53,303 nt of DNA, taken from the IMG/VR virus record IMGVR_UViG_3300031688_000023, positions 1 to 53,303 of that record; one strand, given 5' to 3'. Under the pieces are notes generated by a model that saw only the letters and a list, made by a program, of their open reading frames with translations, was not told the origin of the DNA and ran no database searches. The stretch comes from a virus. Shown here piece by piece: positions 1-8,233 of the stretch; position 1 is the stretch's first letter; the number at the start of each line of letters is the position of its first letter. Both the position numbers and the translations under genes were made by a program.

Positions 1-2
1 CT

Positions 3-227
3 AAAGGAACTGGAACATCAGGTTCTGTTGGAATGATTGTTCAAGGTTTAGTTAATGGAGCGCAATCAGTTACAAGTAACGGTATAGCTGCATACTTAAC
101 GACAAGTGGAAACATAACAACAACAGTCCCTACATCTGGATATGCAAGAATAGTTGGATATGCATACAGTAGTACAATATTTTATTTTGACCCAGATAAG
201 ACTTGGGTTGTAATAGCAAATCCATAA
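3..227 (+). CDS. C-terminal fragment of a tail-fibre/appendage protein
   Basis: The reading frame is open from the left edge of the window and ends at TAA 225-227, so only the last 74 codons are present. The visible part is a Gly/Ser/Thr-rich beta-strand pattern (GTGTSGSVGMIVQG, then TSGYARIVGYAYSS, then IYFDPDKTWVVI in general form). This resembles the C-terminal domain often found at the ends of tail-fibre and head-fibre proteins of Bacteroidota phages. There is an internal ATG at 33, but the conserved-looking residues before it suggest the true start lies outside the window. Role in host binding or virion decoration is inferred from this resemblance and from the neighbouring structural genes. 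Confidence 0.55.
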   Translation, partial: KGTGTSGSVGMIVQGLVNGAQSVTSNGIAAYLTTSGNITTTVPTSGYARIVGYAYSSTIFYFDPDKTWVVIANP

Positions 228-237
228 AATATAAATA

Positions 238-804
238 ATGGAATTTATAAATCGTAATCTTACATTTACTGAAAATTCTATATATTATATAGACCAAGAA
301 ACAGAAGAAACTCATTATATAATGATGGATTGGGAACAAACAATTATGAAAGCTCATGCTGACTATATTTGTTCTAAAGGAGGAGATATTTTAGAAATAG
401 GTTTTGGAATGGGAATTAGCGCAGATTTTATACAAGCTAATAATATTAATTCACATACAATTGTAGAGTACCATCCAGAAATATATAACAAAGCTTTAGC
501 ATGGGCAGAAAATAAACCTAAGGTAAATATTGTTTTAGGAGATTGGTATCAAGTAAGAAATCATTTACTAACATATGATGGGATATTTTACGATACATGG
601 GGTGATGAAAACGCAAAACATTTAAAACAAGTAATGCCTTATTTAATGAAAAAAAATGGGCTAGCTACTTGGTGGAATAGTTATCTTACAGAAGATAATC
701 AATTAAAAATAGAAGCTGATAGTTACGAAGTTATACCAGTAACTCCAGACTCTAATTTGTATTTCAATCATACAGAATATTATTTACCAAAAAAACAATA
801 TTAA
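238..804 (+). CDS. GAMT-like class I SAM-dependent methyltransferase
   Basis: This 188-aa protein carries a class I methyltransferase fold. The SAM-binding motif I is LEIGFGMG (residues 52-59), a likely ribose-binding acidic residue is E77 in VEYHP, and motif IV is GIFYDT (115-120). The arrangement resembles eukaryotic guanidinoacetate N-methyltransferase: the pre-motif segment MDWEQTIMKAHA (30-41) parallels the GAMT segment holding its catalytic Glu (here E33), and D119 falls where GAMT has its catalytic Asp. The protein is shorter than GAMT (about 236 aa), mainly at the N-terminus. It lies between two virion-protein genes with very short gaps (10 and 2 nt), so it is probably expressed late. 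The substrate is unknown; it could modify a guanidino or arginine-like group, a virion protein or a metabolite. Methyltransferase identity is secure, GAMT-like specificity is inference. Confidence 0.75.
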   Translation: MEFINRNLTFTENSIYYIDQETEETHYIMMDWEQTIMKAHADYICSKGGDILEIGFGMGISADFIQANNINSHTIVEYHPEIYNKALAWAENKPKVNIVLGDWYQVRNHLLTYDGIFYDTWGDENAKHLKQVMPYLMKKNGLATWWNSYLTEDNQLKIEADSYEVIPVTPDSNLYFNHTEYYLPKKQY

Positions 805-806
805 CA

Positions 807-1595
807 ATGGCTGAAATAACTATAAACGTAACATCAAACAGACAAGGGTCAATAGTAAAAAACGGTGGCGCATCAGAAGACTGGGATGATGTAATTAATG
901 CAAGTTCAGGAACTACTGTAAGTTCAAGTGTTACTCAATCAACACCTGTTCGTGCAAGAAGAGCTACTGATAGAGGTGGTAATACTTCTTTTAATTGCTC
1001 AAGATCATTCTTTTATTTTGATTGTAGTTCTTTACCAGCTGGAGCAGTAGTAAGTGCAGGAACTTTTACAGTTAATGGTGTTTCTAACGCTGGTGTAAAT
1101 TCAGTAGTAATGACTGAATCTAATGGAGCTTTTGGAACAAATGGAGGTAGTGCTTTGACTACAGGTGATTATGATACAGCAGCTTTTGAAAATCAATTTT
1201 CAGATACAATTAGAGGGTCTGATACTATCTTCGCTTGGAATTCAGGTACACAAAATTCAGGAGAAAACGACTTTCAATTAAATGCAACTGGTATAAATAA
1301 AATAAACAATTCATCAAGTCCTAAAAAATTAAATGTAGCTTTAGTTAATTATAATTATGATTATAGTGAAACTAGCCCATCATCAAGTCTTGATGCTCGT
1401 AACGGTATATACTTTTTTACTTCAGGAGGGTTTATGCCTAAATTAACATTGGTATATGAAATAAGTAGTTATGCTAATACAATAAATGGTGTTACACCAG
1501 CTATGGCATCATCTTTTGATGTATGGCAAGTGAACCAAGTAAACTTGAAGGGAGAAGATACTCCAGCTGCATCAGCTGTTAATGGTATAGAGTAA
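807..1595 (+). CDS. Putative virion appendage protein (beta-sandwich, DNRLRE-like)
   Basis: The 262-aa product is rich in Ser, Thr, Asn and Gly with alternating hydrophobic residues, typical of beta-structured tail appendages. The segment RSFFYFDCSSLPAGAVVSAG (about residues 67-86) resembles the 'R..FDLSSLP.GA.V..A' signature of DNRLRE-type carbohydrate-binding beta-sandwiches of surface proteins. The last 45 residues form a separate short segment with NGVTPA and a terminal AVNGIE. No signal peptide is present, as expected for a phage virion protein. It starts 2 nt after the methyltransferase stop. A role in receptor or polysaccharide binding is inferred; an enzymatic function is not visible. 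Confidence 0.5.
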   Translation: MAEITINVTSNRQGSIVKNGGASEDWDDVINASSGTTVSSSVTQSTPVRARRATDRGGNTSFNCSRSFFYFDCSSLPAGAVVSAGTFTVNGVSNAGVNSVVMTESNGAFGTNGGSALTTGDYDTAAFENQFSDTIRGSDTIFAWNSGTQNSGENDFQLNATGINKINNSSSPKKLNVALVNYNYDYSETSPSSSLDARNGIYFFTSGGFMPKLTLVYEISSYANTINGVTPAMASSFDVWQVNQVNLKGEDTPAASAVNGIE

Positions 1596-1610
1596 TTCAA
1601 AAAAAATTCC

Positions 1611-1618
1611 TATCTTTG
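1611..1618 (+). promoter_or_regulatory. Bacteroidota-type promoter element TATCTTTG
   Basis: TATCTTTG matches the TAnnTTTG -7 element of Bacteroidota housekeeping promoters. It sits in the short gap after the 807-1595 gene and 27 nt before the ATG of the next gene. No clear -33 TTG is seen at the expected distance, so strength is uncertain. Confidence 0.55.
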
Positions 1619-1645
1619 TTAAAATAATAAAAATAATAAAATCAA

Positions 1646-1951
1646 ATGAAAAATTTAACTACAGAAGAATTAAAGTCAGTACAAGACATTCACAACTCAT
1701 TTAACAAAGCTAAGATTGACCTAGGAGATCACGTATTACAAAGAGATGCTCTAGTAAAAAACGTAGATGTAATAAGAGAAAAATTTGCTACAATTGAAAA
1801 AGAATTAATTGGAGTATATGGAAAAGATTCTATTATTGATTTAATGACAGGCGAAGTAAAAACTAAAGAAGAAGCTGCTGAAACAGCTCAAATATTAGAA
1901 GATGCTGAGGCTGACGTAAAAGAATATAACGATAATCTTAAAAAAGCATAA
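1646..1951 (+). CDS. Small coiled-coil protein of the tail/terminase region
   Basis: A 101-aa, highly charged, almost entirely helical protein (many Lys/Glu, heptad-like Leu/Ile/Val between residues 5 and 60), ending LEDAEADVKEYNDNLKKA. I do not recognise a catalytic motif. It has its own TATCTTTG promoter 27 nt upstream, and its stop abuts the ATG of the next gene without a gap. Similar short coiled-coil proteins sit upstream of terminase in related Bacteroidota phages as I recall them. It could be a chaperone or assembly factor for the adjacent virion proteins, but that is inference. Confidence 0.6.
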   Translation: MKNLTTEELKSVQDIHNSFNKAKIDLGDHVLQRDALVKNVDVIREKFATIEKELIGVYGKDSIIDLMTGEVKTKEEAAETAQILEDAEADVKEYNDNLKKA

Positions 1952-2476
1952 ATGTCTAGAATAAGTAATAAAGCTGCATATCCTCCTTTATCTCAACCTG
2001 CTTTAGCTGATTATGTTGTTATAACAGATGCGAATAAAAAACTTGCTACTAAAACTGTATCATTAAATGGAATAAAAAACTTATTTCAATTAAGTTATAA
2101 TGATATAACTATAGAAGTAAGTTCGGCAGAACTTTTAGCTTTATATACTGTTCCAAAGACTTTGCTTCCTGCGCCTGGCGTAGGTAGAGTATATGACATT
2201 TTTAGTATTTTTGCGTATCTCGATGCAGGCGTTACTGCTTATGATTTTGTAGATCCCGTTCAAGTTAAACAAGGAACTTCAGTTTGGGCTGAATTGCCTA
2301 CTGCTTCTTTGATGAATGCTGGTGCAGATTCTGCCGCACATTTTCAAAAGCAAACGCTTGCCTTACCTATTAACACTTCTGTATTATTACAAGCTCAAGG
2401 AGCTAACGCTACAGTTGGCGCAGGTATACTAAAAATTAATATTCGTTACAGAAATATAGAATTACAATCATTCTAA
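1952..2476 (+). CDS. Putative virion/tail-fibre protein
   Basis: The 174-aa product begins with a proline-containing segment (SRISNKAAYPPLSQPALADY) followed by ITDANKKLATKTVSLNGIKNL. This is the layout of N-terminal attachment segments in fibre-type virion proteins. The remainder is a beta-rich domain ending with IKINIRYRNIELQSF-like strands. It starts immediately after the preceding stop codon (TAA then ATG), implying translational coupling. No enzymatic motif is visible. Confidence 0.5.
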   Translation: MSRISNKAAYPPLSQPALADYVVITDANKKLATKTVSLNGIKNLFQLSYNDITIEVSSAELLALYTVPKTLLPAPGVGRVYDIFSIFAYLDAGVTAYDFVDPVQVKQGTSVWAELPTASLMNAGADSAAHFQKQTLALPINTSVLLQAQGANATVGAGILKINIRYRNIELQSF

Positions 2477-2477
2477 T

Positions 2478-2702
2478 ATGGTAATCAGAAAAATTTCTAT
2501 TGGCGCAGATTATAAATCAGGTGCTATGCATTACATAGTAGGCCAAGAAGTTTTGGGTGGTAAACATAAAATTCATCTTATACAACATGACCCAGAGTCA
2601 GAGTCGTATAAAATATGGGTTGAAAAAAATTCCGAAATATTAGTTTGGAAAGATTTTAAAACAACACTGCCAATATCGTTAGAGTATAATATAAACTTTT
2701 AA
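2478..2702 (+). CDS. Hypothetical protein, 74 aa
   Basis: A small basic beta-rich protein with pattern YIVGQEVLGGKHKIHLIQHD and a C-terminal KTTLPISLEYNINF. The family is not recognised. It is embedded in a tightly packed set: 1 nt after the previous stop, and its TAA overlaps the next ATG in the TAATG arrangement (2700-2704). Compact size and position suggest an accessory virion or assembly protein. Confidence 0.5.
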   Translation: MVIRKISIGADYKSGAMHYIVGQEVLGGKHKIHLIQHDPESESYKIWVEKNSEILVWKDFKTTLPISLEYNINF

Positions 2703-3274
2703 TGAAATCCCCACATTCTTTTATTGTAAAACCTATAGACAATAGGAGATACAGTAATACAAAAAAAATCGGTAACATAGATTTTATAACAAGTACGTCA
2801 GAGGAAGACCATACGGTTTCTAATAGATATGCTAAAGTTATAGAAGTTCCTATAGACTATACAGGAGAGGTTAAAGTAGGAGACACTTTATTGGTACATC
2901 ATAATGTGTTTAAGTTTTATAATGACATGTATGGCAGAAGAAAAAGTGGGAAAAGTTTTTTTAAAGACGATTTGTTTTTTATTGATCCAGACCAGTTTTT
3001 TTTATTTAAAAGAAATGACGTATGGAAAGGTTATCACAAATATTGTTTTGTAAAACCTGCAAGTGCTAAAGATAGTTTTATAAAAAAATCAGGAATTATA
3101 GAGCCTTTAATGGGTACTCTTAAATATTCTAATTCTCAATTAGATAAGCTAGGTTTAAAAGTTGGTGATGAAATATCATATCAACCAGAAACAGAATATG
3201 AGTTTAATGTAGATGGCGAAGTATTATACAGAATGTTTACTAATAATATAACTCTTAAACTAAATGGATATTAA
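2702..3274 (+). CDS. Double-domain GroES (chaperonin-10)-like protein
   Basis: The 190-aa protein appears to contain two GroES-type beta-barrel halves. Half one (about residues 5-75) has FIVKPIDNRRYSN and AKVIEVPIDYTGEVKVGDTLL, matching the GroES pattern of a 'VKP' strand, a mobile-loop-sized insertion, then 'VGxxxVKVGDxVLY'. Half two (about 115-190) has CFVKPASAKD, then LKVGDEISYQPETEYEFNVDGEVLY, matching 'VKxGDxVxYxxxxxxxxxxDGExY' and ending in a hydrophobic strand. It is distinct from the single-domain GroES at 51,289. It sits just before the terminase genes and overlaps the next ORF by 11 nt. A capsid-folding co-chaperonin like T4 gp31, or a virion protein that borrowed the fold, are both possible. 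Confidence 0.5.
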   Translation: MKSPHSFIVKPIDNRRYSNTKKIGNIDFITSTSEEDHTVSNRYAKVIEVPIDYTGEVKVGDTLLVHHNVFKFYNDMYGRRKSGKSFFKDDLFFIDPDQFFLFKRNDVWKGYHKYCFVKPASAKDSFIKKSGIIEPLMGTLKYSNSQLDKLGLKVGDEISYQPETEYEFNVDGEVLYRMFTNNITLKLNGY

Positions 3275-3539
3275 AAGTATTAAGTTGCAAATTATTAGTG
3301 CAGGAGAACAAGCTGTTGTTCAGTTAATTAAAGTTGCTAAAGAAGATATTATAAAATTTAATTCAGAAGATGAATTAGCAGCAGACAGATTAAAAAATGC
3401 AGCAGCTACAAAAAAGCTTGCTATATTTGATGCGTTTGAAATATTAAAAAGAATTGAAGAAGAAAGAGCTTTATTAGATGGTATAGATATAAAAACAACT
3501 AATACTCCACAAGGATTTGCAGAATCAAGATCAAAATAG
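3264..3539 (+). CDS. Putative terminase small subunit (by position)
   Basis: A 91-aa, largely helical charged protein, with segments QLIKVAKEDIIKF and DRLKNAAATKKLAIFDAFEILKRI (helix to about residue 66) and a polar tail ending GFAESRSK. No classical helix-turn-helix is obvious. It overlaps the upstream gene by 11 nt and the terminase large subunit by 23 nt, which is the usual place of the small subunit. The DNA-recognition role is inferred from position only. Confidence 0.45.
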   Translation: MDIKSIKLQIISAGEQAVVQLIKVAKEDIIKFNSEDELAADRLKNAAATKKLAIFDAFEILKRIEEERALLDGIDIKTTNTPQGFAESRSK

Positions 3540-5757
3540 ACTATATAAATTAATTACTAAATTAATTCCTAACTCAGTTATTGCTACTAAAAACAAAGCA
3601 AGAACTTGGAAATATGGTTATAATGAAAAATACAAAATAGTTGTTATATCTAAAGACGGTACTATAGGAGATATATATAATATAAATAGTTTAATAGTAG
3701 CACTTCCTGCAACACCTAAATTAAAATCTGACGAAAAAAAAGAAAATCAATATTGGAAGCCAGCGTTAATAAAAAAAGAATTAAAAAAAATTCAATCTAT
3801 ATTTCATTGGCATCAAACCCCTCCTCAGTTTAAAGCAAAGTGGATAGACTATATTGAATCTGAGTTTGACAAACGAGAACAAGGAACTTGGTTTTTAAAT
3901 AATGGTAAATCAACTTATATTACTGGAACACATTATATGTATCTTCAGTGGACTAAAATAGATGTTGGTAATCCAGATTTTAGAGAAGCTAATAGAATCT
4001 TTTATATATTCTGGGAAGCTTGTAAAGCGGACTACAGAAGTTTTGGAATGTGTTATTTAAAAATAAGACGTTCTGGATTTTCATTTATGAGTTCTTGCGA
4101 AGGAGTAAACCAAGCTACTATAACTAAAGACGCAAGAATAGGAATATTATCTAAAACAGGAGCTGATGCAAAAAAAATGTTTACAGACAAAGTTGTTCCT
4201 ATATCAAATAATTACCCTTTCTTTTTTAAGCCTATCCAAGATGGTATGGATAAACCAAAAACAGAATTAGCTTATCGTGTACCAGCATCAAAGATTACTA
4301 AAAAGAATATGTATGATACTGGGGATGAAGAGCTTGAGGGATTAGACACAACTATTGATTGGAAAAACACTGGAGACAATGCTTACGATGGAGAGAAATT
4401 ACAATACTTATTACATGATGAAAGCGGTAAGTGGGAAAGGCCTGAGAATATATTAAACAATTGGCGTGTAACCAAAACTTGTTTACGTTTAGGTAGTAAA
4501 ATTATTGGTAAATGTATGATGGGTTCTACTTCAAACGCATTAGACAAAGGAGGTTCTAATTTTAAAAAGTTATTTGAAGATTCTGATTGTTCTAAACGAA
4601 ATCAAAACGGACAAACTAAATCAGGGTTGTATAATTTATTTGTTCCTATGGAATGGAACTTTGAAGGTTATATAGATAAATTTGGAATGCCTGTTTTAAC
4701 AACTCCAGATAACCCTATTATGGGTATTGATAATGAGTGGATTAAAATAGGAGCTATAGACTATTGGAGAAATGAAGTAGAGTCTTTATCTAATGATCCA
4801 GATGCATTAAATGAATTTTACAGACAGTTTCCTAGAACTCATTCACATGCTTTTAGAGACGAATCTAAACAATCTTTATTTAACTTAACTAAGATATATC
4901 AACAAATAGATTATAATGATTCTTTAATTAAAGAACATTTTGTTACTAGGGGATCGTTTCATTGGAAAGATGGCATAAAAGATTCTGAGGTTATTTGGAG
5001 TCCCAATAGAAATGGAAGATTTTTTGTAACTTGGACACCAAGAAAAGAATTGCAAAATCAAGTAGTTAGCAAGCATGGCAAGAAGTATCCAGGTAATGAA
5101 CATTTAGGTTCATTTGGATGTGACTCATATGACATCTCTGGAGTTGTAGTCGGTAAAGGATCAAACGGTTCTTTGCATGGTATGACTAAGTTTAGTATGG
5201 AAAAATGTCCAGCAAATCATTTCTTTTTAGAATATATAGCTAGGCCTCAAACAGCAGAGATATTTTTTGAGGAAATTTTAATGGCTTGTATATTTTATGG
5301 AATGCCTATTTTATGTGAAAACAATAAACCACGTTTATTATATCATTTTAAAAATAGAGGGTATAGAGGATTTTGTATGAATAGAGTAGATAAGGCTTTT
5401 AGTAAATTATCTAAAACAGAAAGAGAGTTAGGAGGGATTCCTAATTCTTCAGAAGACATAAAACAATCACACGCTTCAGCTATTGAATCGTATATTGAAA
5501 AACATGTAGGCTTAGATTTAAGTGGAGAGTATAGAGAAAAAGAAGATATGGGAGAATGTTATTTTCAAAGAACATTAGAAGATTGGGCAAAATTTGATAT
5601 TAGTAACAGAACTAAACATGATGCATCTATTAGTTCTGGTCTTGCTATAATGGCCAACCAGAAGCACTTGTATACTCCGACTAAAGAAAAATCAAAAATA
5701 AGCATTAACTTTGCAAGATATAATAACAGCAACACATCCAGTCAATTATTGAAATAA
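3517..5757 (+). CDS. terL: Terminase large subunit (packaging ATPase-nuclease)
   Basis: This 746-aa protein is the DNA-packaging motor. An N-terminal ATPase has a degenerate Walker-A-like segment KIRRSGFS (182-189), Walker B LLHDE with D301/E302, and a coupling motif GSTSN from G336. A C-terminal RNase-H-like nuclease shows acidic residues D536 (SFGCD), E601 (LCEN) and D702 (TKHD), the spacing expected for TerL. Length suits crAss-like terminases. The start is unusual: the frame has a stop at 3490 and no ATG near the N-terminus, so the best start is TTG at 3517, overlapping the upstream gene by 23 nt. The stop codon is followed directly by the portal ATG. Confidence 0.88.
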   Translation: MQNQDQNRLYKLITKLIPNSVIATKNKARTWKYGYNEKYKIVVISKDGTIGDIYNINSLIVALPATPKLKSDEKKENQYWKPALIKKELKKIQSIFHWHQTPPQFKAKWIDYIESEFDKREQGTWFLNNGKSTYITGTHYMYLQWTKIDVGNPDFREANRIFYIFWEACKADYRSFGMCYLKIRRSGFSFMSSCEGVNQATITKDARIGILSKTGADAKKMFTDKVVPISNNYPFFFKPIQDGMDKPKTELAYRVPASKITKKNMYDTGDEELEGLDTTIDWKNTGDNAYDGEKLQYLLHDESGKWERPENILNNWRVTKTCLRLGSKIIGKCMMGSTSNALDKGGSNFKKLFEDSDCSKRNQNGQTKSGLYNLFVPMEWNFEGYIDKFGMPVLTTPDNPIMGIDNEWIKIGAIDYWRNEVESLSNDPDALNEFYRQFPRTHSHAFRDESKQSLFNLTKIYQQIDYNDSLIKEHFVTRGSFHWKDGIKDSEVIWSPNRNGRFFVTWTPRKELQNQVVSKHGKKYPGNEHLGSFGCDSYDISGVVVGKGSNGSLHGMTKFSMEKCPANHFFLEYIARPQTAEIFFEEILMACIFYGMPILCENNKPRLLYHFKNRGYRGFCMNRVDKAFSKLSKTERELGGIPNSSEDIKQSHASAIESYIEKHVGLDLSGEYREKEDMGECYFQRTLEDWAKFDISNRTKHDASISSGLAIMANQKHLYTPTKEKSKISINFARYNNSNTSSQLLK

Positions 5758-8193
5758 ATGAAAGAAGTAACTATAAATATAAAGTCAGCTGTATTTCCAG
5801 ACCAATTTGCTTCGGACTCGGATAAAAAAAGATTAGAATTCGGATTACAAGTTGGCCAAGCTATTCAATACGAATGGTTTAGAAAAGATGGTGGAACTAA
5901 TAGGTTCTACAATCAGTGGACACAATTTAATAGGCTTAGATTATATGCTAGAGGAGAGCAATCTACAGCTAAATATAAAAACGAATTAGCAATTGATGGA
6001 GACTTAAGTTATCTAAACTTAGACTGGTCTCCTATATCAGTTATCCCAAAGTTTGTTGACATCGTTGTAAACGGAATGTCGGACAGATTGTTTAAAGTAA
6101 AAGTTTATGCTGAAGACGCAATGTCAGCTGAAAAAAGAAACAAGTTCCAAAACATGGTGGAAGGACAAATGATTGCAAAGCCTTTATTAAGTCAAATTTC
6201 TAAAGATTTTGGAGTTGATGTTTTTACAGTTCCTGAAGAAACTTTACCTACTGATGACCAGGAGTTAGAGCTATACATGAATATGAAGTTTAAACCAGCT
6301 ATTGAAATTGCTGAAGAAGAAGCTATTAATACTTTATTAGCTGAGAACCATTACGATGATACTAGAAAAAGAGTAGATTTAGATTTAATGGTTTTAGGTA
6401 TTGGAATGACAAGACATCAATTTCAATTAGGACAAGGAGTTAAAATTGATTATGTTGATCCTGCAAATATAGTTTACAGTTATACAGAAGATCCTTACTT
6501 TAAAGATTGTTTTTATTGGGGTGAAATTAAAACTGTAGCAATTACAGAGCTTATAAAAATAGACCCTTCTATTACCAATGACCAACTGGAGGAAATTTCT
6601 AAATACAGTCAGTCATGGTATGATTATTTTAACGTAGCTCAAATGTATCAAAACAGTATGTTTGCTAGAGACACATGTACTTTGTTGTATTTTAATTATA
6701 AAACTACAAATACTTTTGTTTACAAGAAAAAAGAAACAGCTGAAGGAACTTTTAAAACAGTAGAAAAAGACGATCAATTTAATCCTCCACCTGAAATGAT
6801 GGAAGAGGGTAATTTTGAAAGAGTAGAAAAAAGAATTGACGTATGGTATGAAGGTGTAATGGTAATGGGAACAGACATTATATTACAATGGAAAATGATG
6901 GAGAATATGGTTAGACCAAATTCTGCAAATCAATATGCTTTACCAAATTATGTAGCATGTGCGCCTAGAATGTACAAAGGAAGCATAGAGTCTTTAGTTA
7001 GAAGAATGATACCTTTTGCTGATTTAATTCAAATGACTCATTTAAAAATACAACAAGTAGTTTCTAGAGTTGTACCTGACGGTGTCTTTATAGATGCCGA
7101 TGGATTAAATGAAGTAGATTTAGGAACTGGAGCAGCATATAATCCAGAAGATGCATTAAGACTTTATTTTCAAACAGGTAGTGTTGTTGGTAGAAGTTAC
7201 ACAGGTGACGGTGAATTTAATAATGCGAAAATTCCTATTACTCAATTAACTTCTAATAGTGGAGCTAATAAAATGCAAATGCTTATTGGAAACTATAATC
7301 ATTATTTAGATATGATTAGGCAAGTTACTGGATTAAACGAAGCAAGAGATGGTAGTATGCCAGACCCAAATTCTTTAGTAGGAGTTCAAAAGTTAGCAGC
7401 ATTAAATTCTAATACTGCAACAAGACATATTTTACAATCAAGTTTATATATAACTAAAACTTTAGCTGAAGCTCTTTCAATAAGAACAGCTGATATATTA
7501 GAATATTCTGATTTTAAAGATGAGTTTGCTATGCAGATAGGAAAATACAATGTGTCTATTATAGAAGAAATTAAAAACTTATACCTCCATGACTTTGGTA
7601 TATTTATAGAAATGTCTCCTGACGAAGAACAAAAAGCAATGTTAGAACAAAACATTCAAATGGCTTTGTCTAAAGAAAATATTAGTTTAGAAGATGCTAT
7701 AGATATTAGAGAGATAAATAATTTAAAGATGGCTAATCAATTACTAAAAGTAAAAAGAAAAGCTAAACAAGCATCAGAGCAACAGCAAAAACAACAAGAA
7801 CAACAGATGCAAGCTCAAATGCAAATGGAGCAACAACAATCAGCGGCTCAAGCAGCTATGCAACAAGCTCAAGCAGAGCTTCAAGGTAAGATGCAATTAA
7901 AACAAGCTGAGATAGGTTTTGAAATAGAAAAACAAAAAAACGAAGCTGAATTGAAAAAAATGTTAATGGCTGAAGAGTTTGGATATCAAATGCAATTAAA
8001 AGGTATTGAGCAAAGTCAATTAGACGCTAGAGAAAAAAGTAAAGAAGCTTCTAAAGACAAAAGAATTAATCAACAGTCTAGTAATCAATCAAGAATGATT
8101 GAGCAAAGAAAGCGAAACACTCCTTCTATAAATTTTGAATCTAACGAAGATAGTTTAGATGGTTTTGACTTAGCAGAATTTGACCCAAGATAA
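5758..8193 (+). CDS. Portal protein
   Basis: This 811-aa protein follows terminase with no gap. Portal-like features are the VIPKFVDIVVNGM segment (about 100-112), the wing/clip region LMVLGIGMTRHQF with IDYVDPANIVYSYTEDP, and a long central region with GSVVGRS and VTGLNEARDGSMPDPNSLVG. That pattern is shared by portals of crAss-like and Cellulophaga podophages. The C-terminus from about residue 671 is a Gln/Ala/Met-rich coiled coil followed by a charged tail, consistent with the barrel that projects into the capsid. It forms the dodecameric DNA portal at the unique capsid vertex. Confidence 0.85.
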   Translation: MKEVTINIKSAVFPDQFASDSDKKRLEFGLQVGQAIQYEWFRKDGGTNRFYNQWTQFNRLRLYARGEQSTAKYKNELAIDGDLSYLNLDWSPISVIPKFVDIVVNGMSDRLFKVKVYAEDAMSAEKRNKFQNMVEGQMIAKPLLSQISKDFGVDVFTVPEETLPTDDQELELYMNMKFKPAIEIAEEEAINTLLAENHYDDTRKRVDLDLMVLGIGMTRHQFQLGQGVKIDYVDPANIVYSYTEDPYFKDCFYWGEIKTVAITELIKIDPSITNDQLEEISKYSQSWYDYFNVAQMYQNSMFARDTCTLLYFNYKTTNTFVYKKKETAEGTFKTVEKDDQFNPPPEMMEEGNFERVEKRIDVWYEGVMVMGTDIILQWKMMENMVRPNSANQYALPNYVACAPRMYKGSIESLVRRMIPFADLIQMTHLKIQQVVSRVVPDGVFIDADGLNEVDLGTGAAYNPEDALRLYFQTGSVVGRSYTGDGEFNNAKIPITQLTSNSGANKMQMLIGNYNHYLDMIRQVTGLNEARDGSMPDPNSLVGVQKLAALNSNTATRHILQSSLYITKTLAEALSIRTADILEYSDFKDEFAMQIGKYNVSIIEEIKNLYLHDFGIFIEMSPDEEQKAMLEQNIQMALSKENISLEDAIDIREINNLKMANQLLKVKRKAKQASEQQQKQQEQQMQAQMQMEQQQSAAQAAMQQAQAELQGKMQLKQAEIGFEIEKQKNEAELKKMLMAEEFGYQMQLKGIEQSQLDAREKSKEASKDKRINQQSSNQSRMIEQRKRNTPSINFESNEDSLDGFDLAEFDPR

Positions 8194-8233
8194 ATTAAAT
8201 AAATAAGTATTAACTTTACAAAAATTAAATCAA

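Noticed and set aside
7386-7655. Minus-strand 89-codon ORF opposite the portal gene
   Set aside because: Antisense shadow of a well-supported gene; no motif, promoter or coupling.
8211-8218. TAACTTTA before the scaffold gene as a promoter
   Set aside because: The last base of the TAnnTTTG consensus is not met and there is no -33 element; noted only as weak.
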